This document shows, in pieces, positions 1-26,274 of a stretch of DNA of 64,000 nucleotides (its first letter is position 1; each line of letters starts with the position of its first letter). The stretch spans positions 114,174,505 through 114,238,504 of the forward strand of contig NC_134703.1 of assembly GCF_043290135.1 (NCBI RefSeq). The letters run 5' to 3'. The notes below the pieces were generated by a model. The model saw only the letters and a list, made by a program, of their open reading frames with translations, did no database searches and was not told the DNA's origin. Source of the DNA: Rhipicephalus microplus. Taxonomy: Eukaryota > Arthropoda > Arachnida > Ixodida > Ixodidae. Made by a program: the position numbers and the translations under genes.

Positions 1-1046
1 ACAAGCCCAATAGTCCTGTAAGGTCTGGCGTAGCAGGCCAGGGGAGCAAGTCTTCTCAGTCGCAAAAGGGCGCGCTTCCCAAAAAGCCGATTCTCGGGAG
101 ACGATAATCTCAGCGTAAGCGCACCCGTTCTGGCAAGAATACCGCGGTCAGTCGCCGCTTCTAACAACCAGCTAAATGGTCCCCGACCAGCGGATTGCCG
201 GTGGGTGACGTGAGGACAATGTATAGCTATCCATCCGTCAGGATTAGAGTTCGCGGGACGGCTGTCATGCTGGACAGCGCAGTCATCTCGCGGTAATGCA
301 GGAGGCCGAACAGCGGCATCATTGTGTGCGTTCGCACAGTTTGCAGAACGTAGTGTGCAGGCCGGTCCTTTTGTCTCTCTCCGACCGAGCGGTAGAGTGC
401 TTGAATAGGAGAGCGAGAGGAGAGGACGGCAACAAATGTTTAGTGAGTCCAATAAACGGACAGAATTGCTTTGGTTCGGCGTGAGGAGAATTGGGAGGGG
501 CAATTGAGGGATTAAAACCTGGCTCCCGAGTCCTCGCGGTGGCTCTGGTCGCAGCAAAGAGTGCTCTGCACTATCGGCCCTGCCGAGGCAACATGTGACA
601 ATTCCAACAGCGAAGTCTTGTAGATATGTACATAAGTTTATGTATATAAAGTCGAGTTGTTGTAACGTTAGAAATGTGCTGGCCTCCATTCTCGAACAAG
701 CAGCAGCAGCCAAGGCAAGACAAGACGGACACCGAGAAGCAACCAACCTTCCACTCCCTTCTGTAGCAACAGCCGCTACGCAGCTGGGAGAGCTCTGCTC
801 AAGGGAACAGAGGGAGTGGGTAGAAGGTTGAGTTTTACTAGTCCCAAAATGTTTTTTTCCGCAAAAGTTTCTCTAGCTGTATAAGGAATAAACTTCAGAT
901 TTTTGCCTGTTTTTGGCATTCACACAGGATGTGTTTTTCAGCTTGTTCTTTGCAAACAAGTTAAGCTTGGTACCCATTGCAATTTAGAATGAACTAGAGT
1001 GGAATAAACACAGCTTCGAAGGTACATGTTCCTGGCAGTACAGGTA
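1..1046. other. Intron or upstream DNA, no gene recognised
   Basis: No EGF-coding exon is visible. There is a TATATAAAG string near 641-649, and an imperfect hairpin at about 749-823 (stem CCACTCCCT..CTGT against ACAGAGGGAGTGG). Parts resemble LTR or promoter DNA, but no matching termini or target-site duplication could be found. Confidence 0.3.
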
Positions 1047-1054
1047 GCATAGAC

Positions 1055-1366
1055 CAGGGGTTCTCATAGTGAGTTCCGCGGAACGTAAGGGTTCTGCAGG
1101 CCCCTCCTCGGGGTCCTGCGAACCACTGATAAATTTTCCTTGGTTCTGCACTTGCCCACTCAACTCACTCAGATGGCGATCCCGAGGTATGATCGGTCTG
1201 GGGAACCTCCATTATTCACGCCCAAGTGTCGATAAGCAAATTTGAGTGCTGTTATCGTTATTGAAAATAAAAATGAAAAAAGCTCACCGGTGGGGGGGGG
1301 GGGGGTCGTTGGCACTTAATGTAACTTAGCGGGGTGTCCTGGAACCAACATGCTTGAGAACCCCTA
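1055..1366. mobile_element. hAT-type non-autonomous element (MITE)
   Basis: The ends are near-identical inverted repeats: CAGGGGTTCTCA on the left and the complement of TAGGGGTTCTCA on the right. They are flanked by 8-bp direct repeats gcatagac (1047-1054) and gcataggc (1367-1374), 7 of 8 matching. An 8-bp duplication with CAGGGG-type ends is the signature of hAT transposons. The 312-bp interior has no ORF, a hairpin around 1090-1125 and a G14 run (1292-1305). It lies just upstream of the first visible EGF exon. Confidence 0.72.
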
Positions 1367-1462
1367 GCATAGGCCAAGTTCTGCATATTAAAATGCGTGT
1401 GGCATTGTCCTGCATTTTTACACTATTCTTTCTTTTTTTTTTCTACATGGTCTTTTCACCAG

Positions 1463-15902
<14,440 letters not shown>

Positions 15903-18425
15903 ATGTTGCGAAGAGACTCCCTGTGGCCCCTCCTTAAACCAAGAACACTGAAAGTGCGCGTGTGCATGTGCGTCTGCCACAAACTGTGAATATACTTCCT
16001 TGGACTCCGATGGAAATGCCGAAGGACCCCTGTTGGTTGACGTGTTGTGGCAGTGTTTGGTCCCTCAGTGACAATTGTTTTCAGCCCACCCACTCTGACG
16101 ATCTTCTTTGGATGGGTGTTGTTTAGTTTAAGTGTTCAACGCGAGATGGTTGCTACGTGTTGCAGCCCTTGCACTCTATGTAACTACTGTCCATTTGTTA
16201 ATCGAAAGCTGTTGATCCAAGTTTTACGTTTAGAGTAAATGTGATAGTACGCTTCGGTAAGAATGCATTGCGTTGCAACTTTCACTGCAATGAGATTCCT
16301 TGGTTTTTTGTTTAGTGAAGAGTCAATGCTTTTATGTTGGCATGCGATGAACCTTTAGTGGCAACTTTATTCCGCGTCACTGCAGAAATGCGCCATTGTG
16401 CTTGTGGGTGCAGGCTGATGTGGCTTGTTCGATGCATGTATGCATTGAAAAGCACTGCGGCAATCTGTGCGCCCTCGCAATGGACTATCTCACTTCTACA
16501 TAGATCTCTACACTCTCGGATCATGATGTTGATTTTGCACGCCGCAGACTGCCAGCTAGAACTTTGCGTCAGCATACTGGCTGGCCAGGTATGCTTGCTG
16601 TTTTATGGTGTAATAGTCTAGTAATTTAATGACACTATCTGCCATTGCCGGCAATACTGGTTTTAATGTTTGTGTTCTCTGTGTTGTCCATTTGTCTGGC
16701 TTTATAAACAATTTGGAGCGGGACTCTTCGATGCATGAAACGCCCCTGCAATGGTAAACTGAATGGTCAAACATTTCAGATTTTAAGCGAAATGGTTGTA
16801 GATTCAAGTCGGTATACTCCAGCTGCCTAAAACGATTCATCTATGCTGTTTATATACTAAACTACAGAGCCTCGATGACCAAGTATCGCATCACTTCTTC
16901 TCTTGAACAATACATTTTTACACTTTATACACTAACACTTTATACTGTACTGCTGTAGCATAGCTTGGAGTTAGAGACCCCCTACATAGAAGTCCACATT
17001 TAAGTGCGAACATAAATTGTGTCGACTGAAGGGCCACATGAAAGCTTCACTCTAAGCCTGATACAGCTGTGGTCAGTAAGGCCACTTTCACCTGGCCTGG
17101 CACAGCCCAGCTACATACATTCATACACTGTTACAAATGTAATATTGATGGAATGAGTTTAGTTATCAAGGTTACTTTTTGGAGGAGTCAAATGCTTTTT
17201 CGTAGAGCGATTTGCGGATGACAACAAAACGTAAGGCATTTCGTCGTTATCAGAGTTGATTGAGAGCACTTCTCGCATGTCCAAAAATGCGAGTCACGTA
17301 ATTTTGTATGTACCGATTTCAAGAACACACTAATCAGCGGTATCGCCACAGCCTCCATGTAGGCGTGAATCTTGACATGTGGTTCATCTAGGTAGAGTTA
17401 AACCACATTTTGTCTTTGAGGCATCACCTTGCATAAACAAAAGGAAGAAGGTTTCGCTGCTTGCCGTTTGCGAAGACCAATTCACATGGCAATCATTCTA
17501 GCAAGTAATGTTCTTTTTTTTTTTGTGCACCTGAGCATGTTTACTCCTAAAAGCATTAATCTCACAGCCATGTTTTAGATTTTTCCTGGGACTACCGTGG
17601 GCTACAAGAGGAAAGACATGTCAGTGAGAGTCCAGTGTGTTTGGTAACATTTGTAGCAGTTTATGGTGTCCAAACAGTTCTGACTTTAACTTCAGGCGGC
17701 TGGTGAATGTTGTCCTGTAGGATTAGGGTGTAGTGCACCTAACCTGATTCTACGCTATGCTGTCCCAACAACTCTGGCAAATATGTCTGTGCAAGACCTT
17801 GTATCAAATGTTTAGTCTCGGGATTTAAGCCTGTTGAAGGCTTTAACTTGCACAGCTATATTCTCCCTAGTTACCGACACATCTGAATGAAATAAAAATG
17901 CATCAACGAGGCTCTGCAGTTTATTTTACGCAGTCTTGTACATACACCAACGTCCTGGCTGTATCTGTTGCAAATATTTTGCTTCGCTACAGAAGCAATG
18001 TTGAGCAACCTTAAAAAAAAGAGTATCTAGAGTATGATAAGAGTATCTATCTATGGTGTCACAACTTCAACATACATGTCACGTGTGTAAAAATGTAAAT
18101 ATTTTACCCATGTATGAGTGTAGGCAATAAAAAGAACAAAACCATTACGTGCACACTGTCTTTAATGTTTGAAGGATTCATTCTCAACTTGTGTATCTTT
18201 GTTGTCCATGAGGTACGAATATATTATTTAGTTTTAACTCCCATGGTCAACACCATTGTTTATCTTTCGCCAACATTTTTGCCTCAGGCCAAATAATTAG
18301 CACCTTAAGTAATAACTTCAACTTCTTTGTTTTCTTTTTTTTTTCTGGAACCTTAATTGGTTAGTATGTATGCAATGCCAGAGGAAAATCTTCCATCATG
18401 AGGCCACCTATCATCTGTGAGACCC

Positions 18426-18428
<3 letters not shown>
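15903..18428 (+). other. 3' UTR and downstream flank of the receptor gene
   Basis: No further open frame continues the receptor. The first canonical AATAAA seen downstream is at 17891-17896, with another at 18126-18131, so a 3' UTR of about 2-2.2 kb is plausible. No mobile element was recognised in this stretch. Confidence 0.4.

Positions 18429-18493
<65 letters not shown>
18429..18493. repeat. (TA)n microsatellite
   Basis: 65 bp of uninterrupted TA dinucleotides. It abuts a dispersed repeat copy that begins shortly downstream. Confidence 0.97.
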
Positions 18494-18495
<2 letters not shown>

Positions 18496-18604
18496 CCAGG
18501 AATCGGACAAAAGACAACAGCCTTTCGTTGGGCAGGCCTTTCTCGTTCTGCCTTCTTCTACCTCACTCTATCTGCCCTTTTGGTAGCTCTTCACGCGCTA
18601 AAAT

Positions 18605-19075
18605 GTATCTTTTAGTCATCACAATATATATATATTTCCACATGGTAATGACGAGACATGTAGATGCAGCTTTTGAAAGCGGTGACAACACCAAGACTGC
18701 AAAGCTAGGAACCACCAACCACAAGAGGCACCGCCAGTTATCCGTGAAGGTTCACTGAATCAGCCGCTAATGCTGCGAGCGCCGTGACCGGCGCAAACTT
18801 TTCATGTGAGCCCGCGATATGCTGGAAAGAGCTGGGCATGTTCGTTGTGATGCCATTTATCGTAGTTTCCCAGTACTGCCAAACTTGAGTTTGCATTGTA
18901 ACTTTTTCTGTTATTCTGGACTTTCAGTCTCCGTTTAGAGAAGTGGCTTCTATTCATGTTCGGTTTACTAATCTACAAAGCACACCATTCACTTACCCTC
19001 TTGCAAGCCACCTTATTGACTGTTTATGAATGCATAAAATTTACTTTAAGGCTTTAAAGTCCTCATTTAAACACA
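18605..19075 (+). repeat. Dispersed repeat family X, copy 1
   Basis: About 450 bp that matches the reverse complement of 34515-34985 over its whole length. Shared blocks include GACAACACCAAGACTGCAAA, AGAGGCACCGCCAGT, GTACTGCCAAACTTGAGTTT and GACTGTTTATGAATGCAT. No ORF, terminal repeats or tRNA head were seen. Confidence 0.6.
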
Positions 19076-19610
19076 TGGAGGAGCCAAAGTTACTGTATTT
19101 TGCAGCAATCACGTACATTGTAACTAATATAGTCATTGTACATTCAGTATAACTATGTTTTGTAGACTGAAACAAACAACCGGCAAAGTTACGGAGGATA
19201 GTTTGGTGGCAGTGAGCATTTCCAAAAAAAAAAAAGGCAAAAAAACTGATTCCTGCCGAAACGCTCATATTAAATGTTTTGTAGCACAATGTCTTTCCTT
19301 GAATAAATTATTCGTATATGCAGCAAAATATAAACATAACTGCTGTAAAGGAATTTTAGGCGCCATAAATGATTACTTATAGTTAGCGCAAAGTTTTTGG
19401 TAATTGCTCTGCAAATGGTGAACAGAAAAGTAGTCTGTGAGAACGATGTGCCAAAAAGGGTAGTCACATCGACACAGAGAGATGCATGGATGGACGCATG
19501 GACGGCCGCACAGACGGACGCATGGACGGACGGAAGCAAGAACGAATGGACGGACGAATGCTTCGCCCCACTCTCCATCATTCACTCCGTTGATATTCTG
19601 CCAATTTTTT
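19076..19610. other. Spacer with GGAC-type minisatellite
   Basis: No gene. 19485-19560 is a degenerate array of ATGGACGG/GGACGCAT units. The last 55 bp (19555-19610) are a diverged copy of a motif also found inside the palindrome arm (20664-20724). Confidence 0.5.
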
Positions 19611-22077
19611 AGTGGCTGTCATAATGTTGGACCCGTATTGTTAAGTTGCACAAGCGGAACGTCTGGTGCGCCATTTTGCCACGCTTGTATTTCACCACCA
19701 TATATGACTGCAGTGAAATTGTTCAACCTATTTGCATGTTTTTCTTAGCCTTGATAGAGGCATCATTTCACATTGTGTTATGTAGTGGCATATTGATGCC
19801 CTTTTTCTCTACACTGCATAGAAAGCTGGGCAACTTGGCTAAATTCATCTAATCAATCTGTGTTACCGGGAGGCTCTCTTCGTGCGTGCATGTGTTTGCT
19901 GGTGTTGGTTGGGCACCTTAAGCTCTTGCATTTCGCCCATTCACTGCTGAACTCAGTGCTCCTTTGCTTCAGTATTGAGGGTATTGTGCAGCACACTCAG
20001 CAGGTTCTAGTTTGTCCAATAAAGAGATTCAGCTGAAGCATCGTCACGTGTGGGTAATAAACTTATTTCCTTCGACTATGTTTTCTTCTATTATCCTGGT
20101 TAGAGAGCATCAGCAGCATTTGTATATGGTCTGTTCCTAACACTTGGTCAAGTGGTAATGGTTCACGAGCTTCACTCAACCACCTGTTACATCCTTCAGT
20201 CCGTTTCTGTTAGTGTTTACGTTTCATCTCCACAGTGCGCTTTTCATGCTTTGGTCTTGCTTAGCCGTGCCAGTAAAGATGCAAGAAAAAGAGCACAATG
20301 CGACCGGAGGGTACGTGGGGCTGGGCCATAGTTATGACAAAGAAAAAAAACGTTGACTGTGATGGGAGTCGGTTTCCACGTGTATGGCACGTAATGCTTG
20401 CCTCTTTTGTTTAGTGCGTTACTGTGTTGCCCTGTATGCTTTTGTAGAAAAGAAATACATGGGCTCGAGGACAATAAGCACAGTGGTGTGCTTATGTACT
20501 TTTAGGGTGTCGTGAGTTTTAGGGTATGGGTCGTGTCCCTAGTAGTAGTACGTTGCAGTACTAGCTACTTATAATAAAAAAGAATTGCTCACTATAGGGC
20601 GTTGTCTCTCTCCCTGTAAATGTCACTACTTGGCGTTAGTGGTTTCCGTATAGTTGACGATTTCGTACGGATGCTTCACCCCACTTATCATCATTCACTC
20701 CGTGGATCTGCTGTGAATTTTTTGGAGGAAAGTTTTTTCTGGAGAAGTTCTAGAATGTTCATTATCAATCAAAGTATCATAAGTATGTGCCGCTTAGTGA
20801 ATTTTGGTTATATTGAAGGGGGCATGTTTTTGCCAGCTAGAGTTTAGGATGTTATAGGTTGCCAGCAGGACCAGCCTTGCAACAATTGCAGACAATTGCC
20901 CAACCCGGGTGGTTACTTCCTAGCTATACATACCCACCATACTTTGAGTAATAAAGATAAATGCGGTGAATATTTTCTTAACCCTGTTCATCACTGTGTA
21001 GTTGGGTACAACTTGAGAGGACCACATGAGCCCCGCCCGAATAAGTGAAGTATAGCTTCCGGTCGGCTATGACTAAAGGAACAGTCCTGTTCATGCACTT
21101 TGTGACATTCTTTAAAAAATAAAGTGACCGGTTGTTGAGTTGTTGGCAGCCGGAGTACATGTCCATGGGTGCTGCCTTGTGTGCAATTGCCATTGAGGAA
21201 GAAATGCCGTTGACTTACATTAGTCTAGTAGACGGCGAAGATATATTTAATGTCCTTCTTACTATATGATAATAATTTAGTGCAGTCCTGAACAAATAAT
21301 ATCTAGTAAAGCCGAAGCCCCTCCTCGTCTTAATAATGTCTGTGACGTCTTCTTCGAGGGAACCCGAAAACCAAGTTCCGTCTGGATGCAGTTGAGTGTA
21401 AACAAAAAAAATGAAATTGTGGTTCATATTGTCGTACATATGTGCCGTACTCTGGCTCCTCACTAACTTGTGAAGGGCAAGTGTTTGCACTGAAATTCAT
21501 TTATGCTTCTTTCAAGTATCGCTGTTAGCAAGGTACAGTCTAGCACATTTGCAGTTAATCTCTTCCATTGCTTGGACGGAACAGGGAGAATATTTCTTAT
21601 AGCCTAGCGGTCTTAAGCCCTAACCACACGTACGCGTTTCGACACGTCCGCGTGTGTGGCGCGTGGATTTGGCAAGGGCGACCATGAGAAGCGTGCTTGC
21701 CATACCCGTGCTAAAGCGTCTTAACGCGTGCTTGATGCCAGCCTGTGCCGTAGTAGTCGGCGCACGCCAAACGTTCCAAGGAAGTTCACTGGCTGACCCA
21801 GCAGGGATGTCACTATGACCGATCGGGCGTAAGCGCGTGCACTTCATATTCATAGTTTTCGAGGGAGCAATAGAGAGGCAGAAACAGACATGCTGAACTT
21901 CCTAATAGTTTCGATAACGCAGCCGAGCCTGAACGGGCAGGAATGGCCCGCGTGCCAAAGAACCAGGAATACTAGAACACATGATAGGAGTAGGTAACTT
22001 CAACCAAAATCACCCGCCACAGCTCCTCTCACCCTATTCCTAACATGCTCCCCCACCCTGTCCTTCCATTTAGAAAG

Positions 22078-22460
22078 CAATGGAAGATCTTGCTTTGGAG
22101 ACCCGCCCTGAAGGTCCAGCTGCTTCTCGTTAGGAGGAGCCAGGCGGCGAGAAACGCATTTGGATTCCGGTGAAGAGGAGACTGCTTCCTTCCGGCGCAT
22201 TCGCCAGAGAGCTAATTAATAAAGTTTTTAATTTCTTCATTTAAATTTATAGCGGCGTATTCCGGACATCACACGAGCTCTCGATACATCGTATAGACGT
22301 CACCGTGCCAAAGAAGTAGCGCTGCGTGAATTGGAGGCCGAGTGCCAGCGGAGGCTCCGAAATGCAAGTTGACGAAGCCGAGGCAACACGGTAAGAAAGG
22401 GTTCATGGTAAAGAGGATCATCACGCATGGACAGCTTCGGTGTACGGCGATTTCCACGCT
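22078..22460 (+). pseudogene. Degraded coding remnant, left arm
   Basis: ATG-started EDLALETRPEGP breaks at a stop after about 16 codons. Further on, a second ATG (22342) opens MPAEAPKCKLTKPRQHGKKG. Both peptides recur in the right arm. No family was recognised. Confidence 0.3.
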
Positions 22461-22814
22461 GTCAATGGGACTTTCTCCCTCAGCATCTCTCTCTCTTTCT
22501 GGCCATGAGTGGTGGTGGTGGTAGTGGTTAGAAGATGAGAAAAGGCACCTAATTTCTGCAACCCGGTCGGGAGCACGGCGCAGTGCCTGATGAGTAAAGG
22601 TGCAGCACAGTTAAGCTATTAGCAAGTCTACTGCAAATAAAAACAGTTGCAGAATCTGCGGTGCGTCCTGTCCGGCCCACTCACGTTGTCCGTTTAGTAA
22701 CACAAGACACACGATGACGCCACAGAAAGTATTAGTAATATTATATTAGTAGTATTACTATTCTATTACCGGTACAGTGCAGTTACCTGGCTTGCTGGCG
22801 TTCGCGTTCTGCAG

Positions 22815-22900
22815 ATGCCGGCGCATAGCTTAGCGCTTAAGATGCTTGCCTTCAGAGCGGAGGGGCTAGGTTCGACTCCCAGCCCTATTGGGAATCTGTT
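22815..22900 (+). repeat. tRNA-like sequence in left palindrome arm
   Basis: An A-box-like TAGCTTAGCGC, a CTTCAGAGC anticodon-like loop and a B box GGTTCGACTCC are in correct order and spacing, with a GCAT/ATGC D-stem. The acceptor stem does not pair, so this is a tRNA-derived SINE head or tRNA pseudogene rather than a functional tRNA. Confidence 0.5.
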
Positions 22901-23149
22901 TTTTTTTTTTAATAAACAATAAACAGTAAGTTTCGTAGTTATTTTTATTGTTTACATACGTTTTAGGTGACATAAACACGGACGGACACGCCATTTAGGT
23001 CGTTCATTGCGTTGCGTGCTGCCGCTCTACACATCATCGCTGCAGAATGATAAATTGCACAAGCTTTTCAGTGTAGCGGGAGAATACGACAATGCGCCTA
23101 GTTCATTTGATCAAGCAAACGACCAACCATACCCCATTGCTTAGGGTCT

Positions 23150-24395
23150 TCGGAGCAATGGTGTTTACAATGGGAAAAACCTGAGGCAAGAGCTCCCCTG
23201 ATGCGTTGGCTTCCCAGCAATAGAGGTTGAAACTAGTGAAAAAAGATGAGGCCCTTATCATTCTTGATAAGGCACAGGTTTTGTCTGACGTCACACCTCG
23301 CCGCGTGAAGCGTACTGTACAGTTGTTCTGAGCTAAAGTGTCCCCTGAAACGCTGGCTTCCCCGCAATACATGGTCGAAACTAGCGAAAAAAGTTTAGGT
23401 TCTTATCACCCCTGATAAGGCCCAACTTGTGTCTGACGTCACACCCTGCCGTGAAGGGTGCACTATGCGTTTGTTCCAAGCTGAAGCGTCCCCTCACCAT
23501 CGGCTTCTCCGAAATGCATGGTCGAAACTAGCGAAAAAATTTGAGGCTCTTATCACCCCTGATAAGGCTCAACTTTTGTCTGACGTCACACCTTGCCGTG
23601 AATGGCGCACTATACGTTTGTTCCGAGCTAAAGCATCCCCTGAGGCATCGGCTTCCCCGCACTGCATGGTCGAAACTAGCGGAAAAAAGTTTGGGCTCTT
23701 ATCAGCCCTGATAAGGCCCAACTTTTGTCTGACGTCATGCCTTGCCGTGCAGGGCGTGCTGTGCGTTTGTTCCGAGCTAAAGCGTACCCTGAGCATCGGC
23801 TTCCCGCAATGCTTGGTCGAAACTAACGAAAAAAGTTTAGGCTCTTATCACCCCTGATAAGGCCCAACTTGTGTCTGACGTCACACCCTGCCGTAAAGGG
23901 CGCACAATGTGTTTGTTCCGAGCTGAAGTATCCCCTCAGCATCGGCTTCCTCGCAATGCATGGTGAAAAGCAGTGAAAAAAAGTTGAGGCCCTTATCACC
24001 CCTGATAAGGCCCAGCTTTTGTCTGACGTCACACCTTGCCGAGAATTGCGCACTATGCGTTTGTTCCGAGCTAAAGCGTCCCCTCATCATTGGCTTCCCC
24101 GCAATGCATGGTCGACAAAAGTTGAGCCTTATCATGGGTGATAAGGGCCTCAACTTTTTTTCGCTGGTTTTGACCATGCGTTGCGGAGAAGCCGATACTC
24201 AGGGGACGCTTTAGCTCGGAACAAACGCATAGTATACCCTTCAAGGCAAGGTGTGACGTCAGACAAAAGTTGGGCCTTATCGGGGGTGATAAGGGCCTAA
24301 GTTTTTTGGCTAGTTTCGACCATTTATTGCGGAGAAGCCAGTACATCAGGGGAAGACTTTCCTCAGGTTTTTCCCATTGTAAACACCATTGCTCC
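23150..24395. repeat. Central 150-bp satellite with CRE and GATA hairpin in each unit
   Basis: Six direct units begin at about 23283, 23431, 23577, 23728, 23872 and 24021 (spacing 144-151 bp), with a partial unit before them. At about 24125 the orientation flips, giving two inverted units. Each boundary has a perfect TGACGTCA (seven copies in all, including one in the inverted part). Nearly every unit has the hairpin CTTATCA-CCCC-TGATAAG (eight copies). TGACGTCA is the CREB/ATF consensus, and TGATAAG contains the GATA-factor core. No ORF runs through. Confidence 0.88.
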
Positions 24396-24654
24396 GAAGA
24401 CTCTAAGCAATGGGGTAGTGGCGGACGTTTGCTTGATCAAACAACCTGGACGCATTGTCGTATTCTCCCGCTACACTGAAAAGCTTGTGGAATTGTCTAT
24501 CGTTCTGCAGCGATGATGTGTAGAGCGTCAGCACGCAATGCAATGAACGACCCAAATTGTGTGTCCCTCCATGTTCATGTCGCCTAGAACGGATGTAAAC
24601 AATAAAAAGAACTACGAAACTTAATGTTTAATTTTAATAAAAAAACAGATTCCC

Positions 24655-24735
24655 AACAGTGCTGGGAGTCGAACCTAGCCCCTCCGCTCTAAAGGCAAGC
24701 ATCTTAAGCGCTAAGCTATGCGCTGGCATCTGCAG
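24655..24735 (-). repeat. tRNA-like sequence in right palindrome arm
   Basis: The mirror copy of the left-arm tRNA-like element, with the B box intact (complement of GGAGTCGAACC) and again no pairing acceptor stem. Confidence 0.5.
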
Positions 24736-25045
24736 AACGCGAATGCCAGCAAGCCAGGTAACTGCACTGCACCCGGTGATAGAATAGTAATACTAATAAT
24801 GTAATAATATTAATACTTCCTGTGGCGTCTTTGTGCCTCTTGTGTTACTAAACGGACGAGGCAAGTGGGCCGGATGGGACGCACCGTAGTCTCTGCAACT
24901 GTTATTTTTAATTGCAGTAGATTTGCTAATAGCTTAACTGAGCTGCACCTTTACTCATGACCCGAAACGGAGAGAGATGCTGAGGGAGAAAGTCTATTGC
25001 CCATTGACAGCGTGGAAATGGCCGCACACCGAAGCTGTCCATGCG

Positions 25046-25430
25046 TGATGATCTCCTTGCGGCATTCCTTGCAGCGACCTTTGGTGCCCCCAGTATTAGT
25101 ACCATGAACCCTTTCTTACCGTGTTGCCTCGGCTTCGTCAACTTGCATTTCGGAGCATCCGCTGGCACTCGGCCTCCACTTGACGCAGCGCTACGTCTTT
25201 GGCACAGTGGCGTCTATACGGTGTATCGCGAGCTCGTGTGATGTCCGGAATACGCCACTATAAATTTTAATAAAGAAATTAAAAACTTTATTAATTAGCT
25301 CTCCGGCGAATGCGCCGGAAGGAAGCAGCCTCCTCTTCACCAGAATCCAAATGCGTTTCTCGCCTCTTGGCCCCTCGTAACGAACAGCAGATGGTCCTTC
25401 AGGGAGGGTCCTCAAAGCAAGATCTTCCAT
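25046..25430 (-). pseudogene. Degraded coding remnant, right arm
   Basis: The mirror of the left-arm remnant. From 25430 the frame EDLALRTLPEGPSAVRYEG stays open for 79 codons, and from 25168 MPADAPKCKLTKPRQHGKKG is kept with one change. Conservation of both starts between arms suggests the ancestral unit contained a coding exon. Its identity is unknown. Confidence 0.3.
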
Positions 25431-26274
25431 TGCTTTCTAAATGGAAGGACAGTGTGGGGGAGCATGCTAGGAATAGGGTGAGAGGAGCAGTTGCGGGTGA
25501 TCTCGGTTGAAGTTACATACTCCTATCATGTGTTCCAGTATTCCTGGTTCTTTGTGACAGGGGTCATTCCTACCCGTTCTGGCTCGGCTGCATTATTGAA
25601 AGTGTTATAGGGAGTTCAGGATGTCTGTTTCTACCTCTATATTGCACTCTCGAAAACTATAGATCTGAAGCGCGCGCTTACACCCGATCGGTAACAGCGA
25701 CATCCCTGCTGGGTCAGCCAGTGCACTTCCTCGAAATATTTGGCGTGCGACGACTACTACAGCACAGGCTAGCCCCACGTACGCGTTATAACGCTTTAGC
25801 TCGTGCACGGCGTGCACGCTTCTCATGTGCGCCGTCCCTTCGCATATAAACACAATGTGACGCCTAATCCACACGCCACGCACGCGGACGCGTTGTAGCG
25901 CGTACGTGTGGTTAGGGCTTAATACCGTTAGGCTATAAAAATATTCTCCCTGTTCTTCCCCGGCAATAGAAGAGTTTAACTGGAAATGTGCTAGACTGTA
26001 CCTTGCTAACAGCGATACTTGAAAGAAGCATAAATGAATTTCAGTGCAAATACTTGCCCTTCGCAAGTTAGTGAGGTGCCAGAGTACAGTACATATGTAC
26101 GACAAAGTGAACCACAATTTGCATAAAGTTGAGTGTAAACATGAAAAATCAGACGGAACTTCGTTTTCTGGTTCCCTCGAAGAAGACGTCACCAATTTTA
26201 TTAGCGGGGGGGGGGGGGGGGGCTTCGGCTTTACTAAATATAATTTGCTCAGGACTGCACTGAAATTCTTCTCT

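Noticed and set aside
22815..22900. Functional tRNA gene
   Set aside because: A and B boxes are present, but the acceptor stem does not pair and no T-run terminator is correctly placed.
23150..24395. CRISPR-like regular array
   Set aside because: Whole units are repeated with no unique spacers, in a eukaryotic genome; it is a satellite.
25605..26195. 196-aa minus-strand ORF in the right palindrome arm
   Set aside because: Not kept in the mirrored left arm and without motifs; a chance frame.
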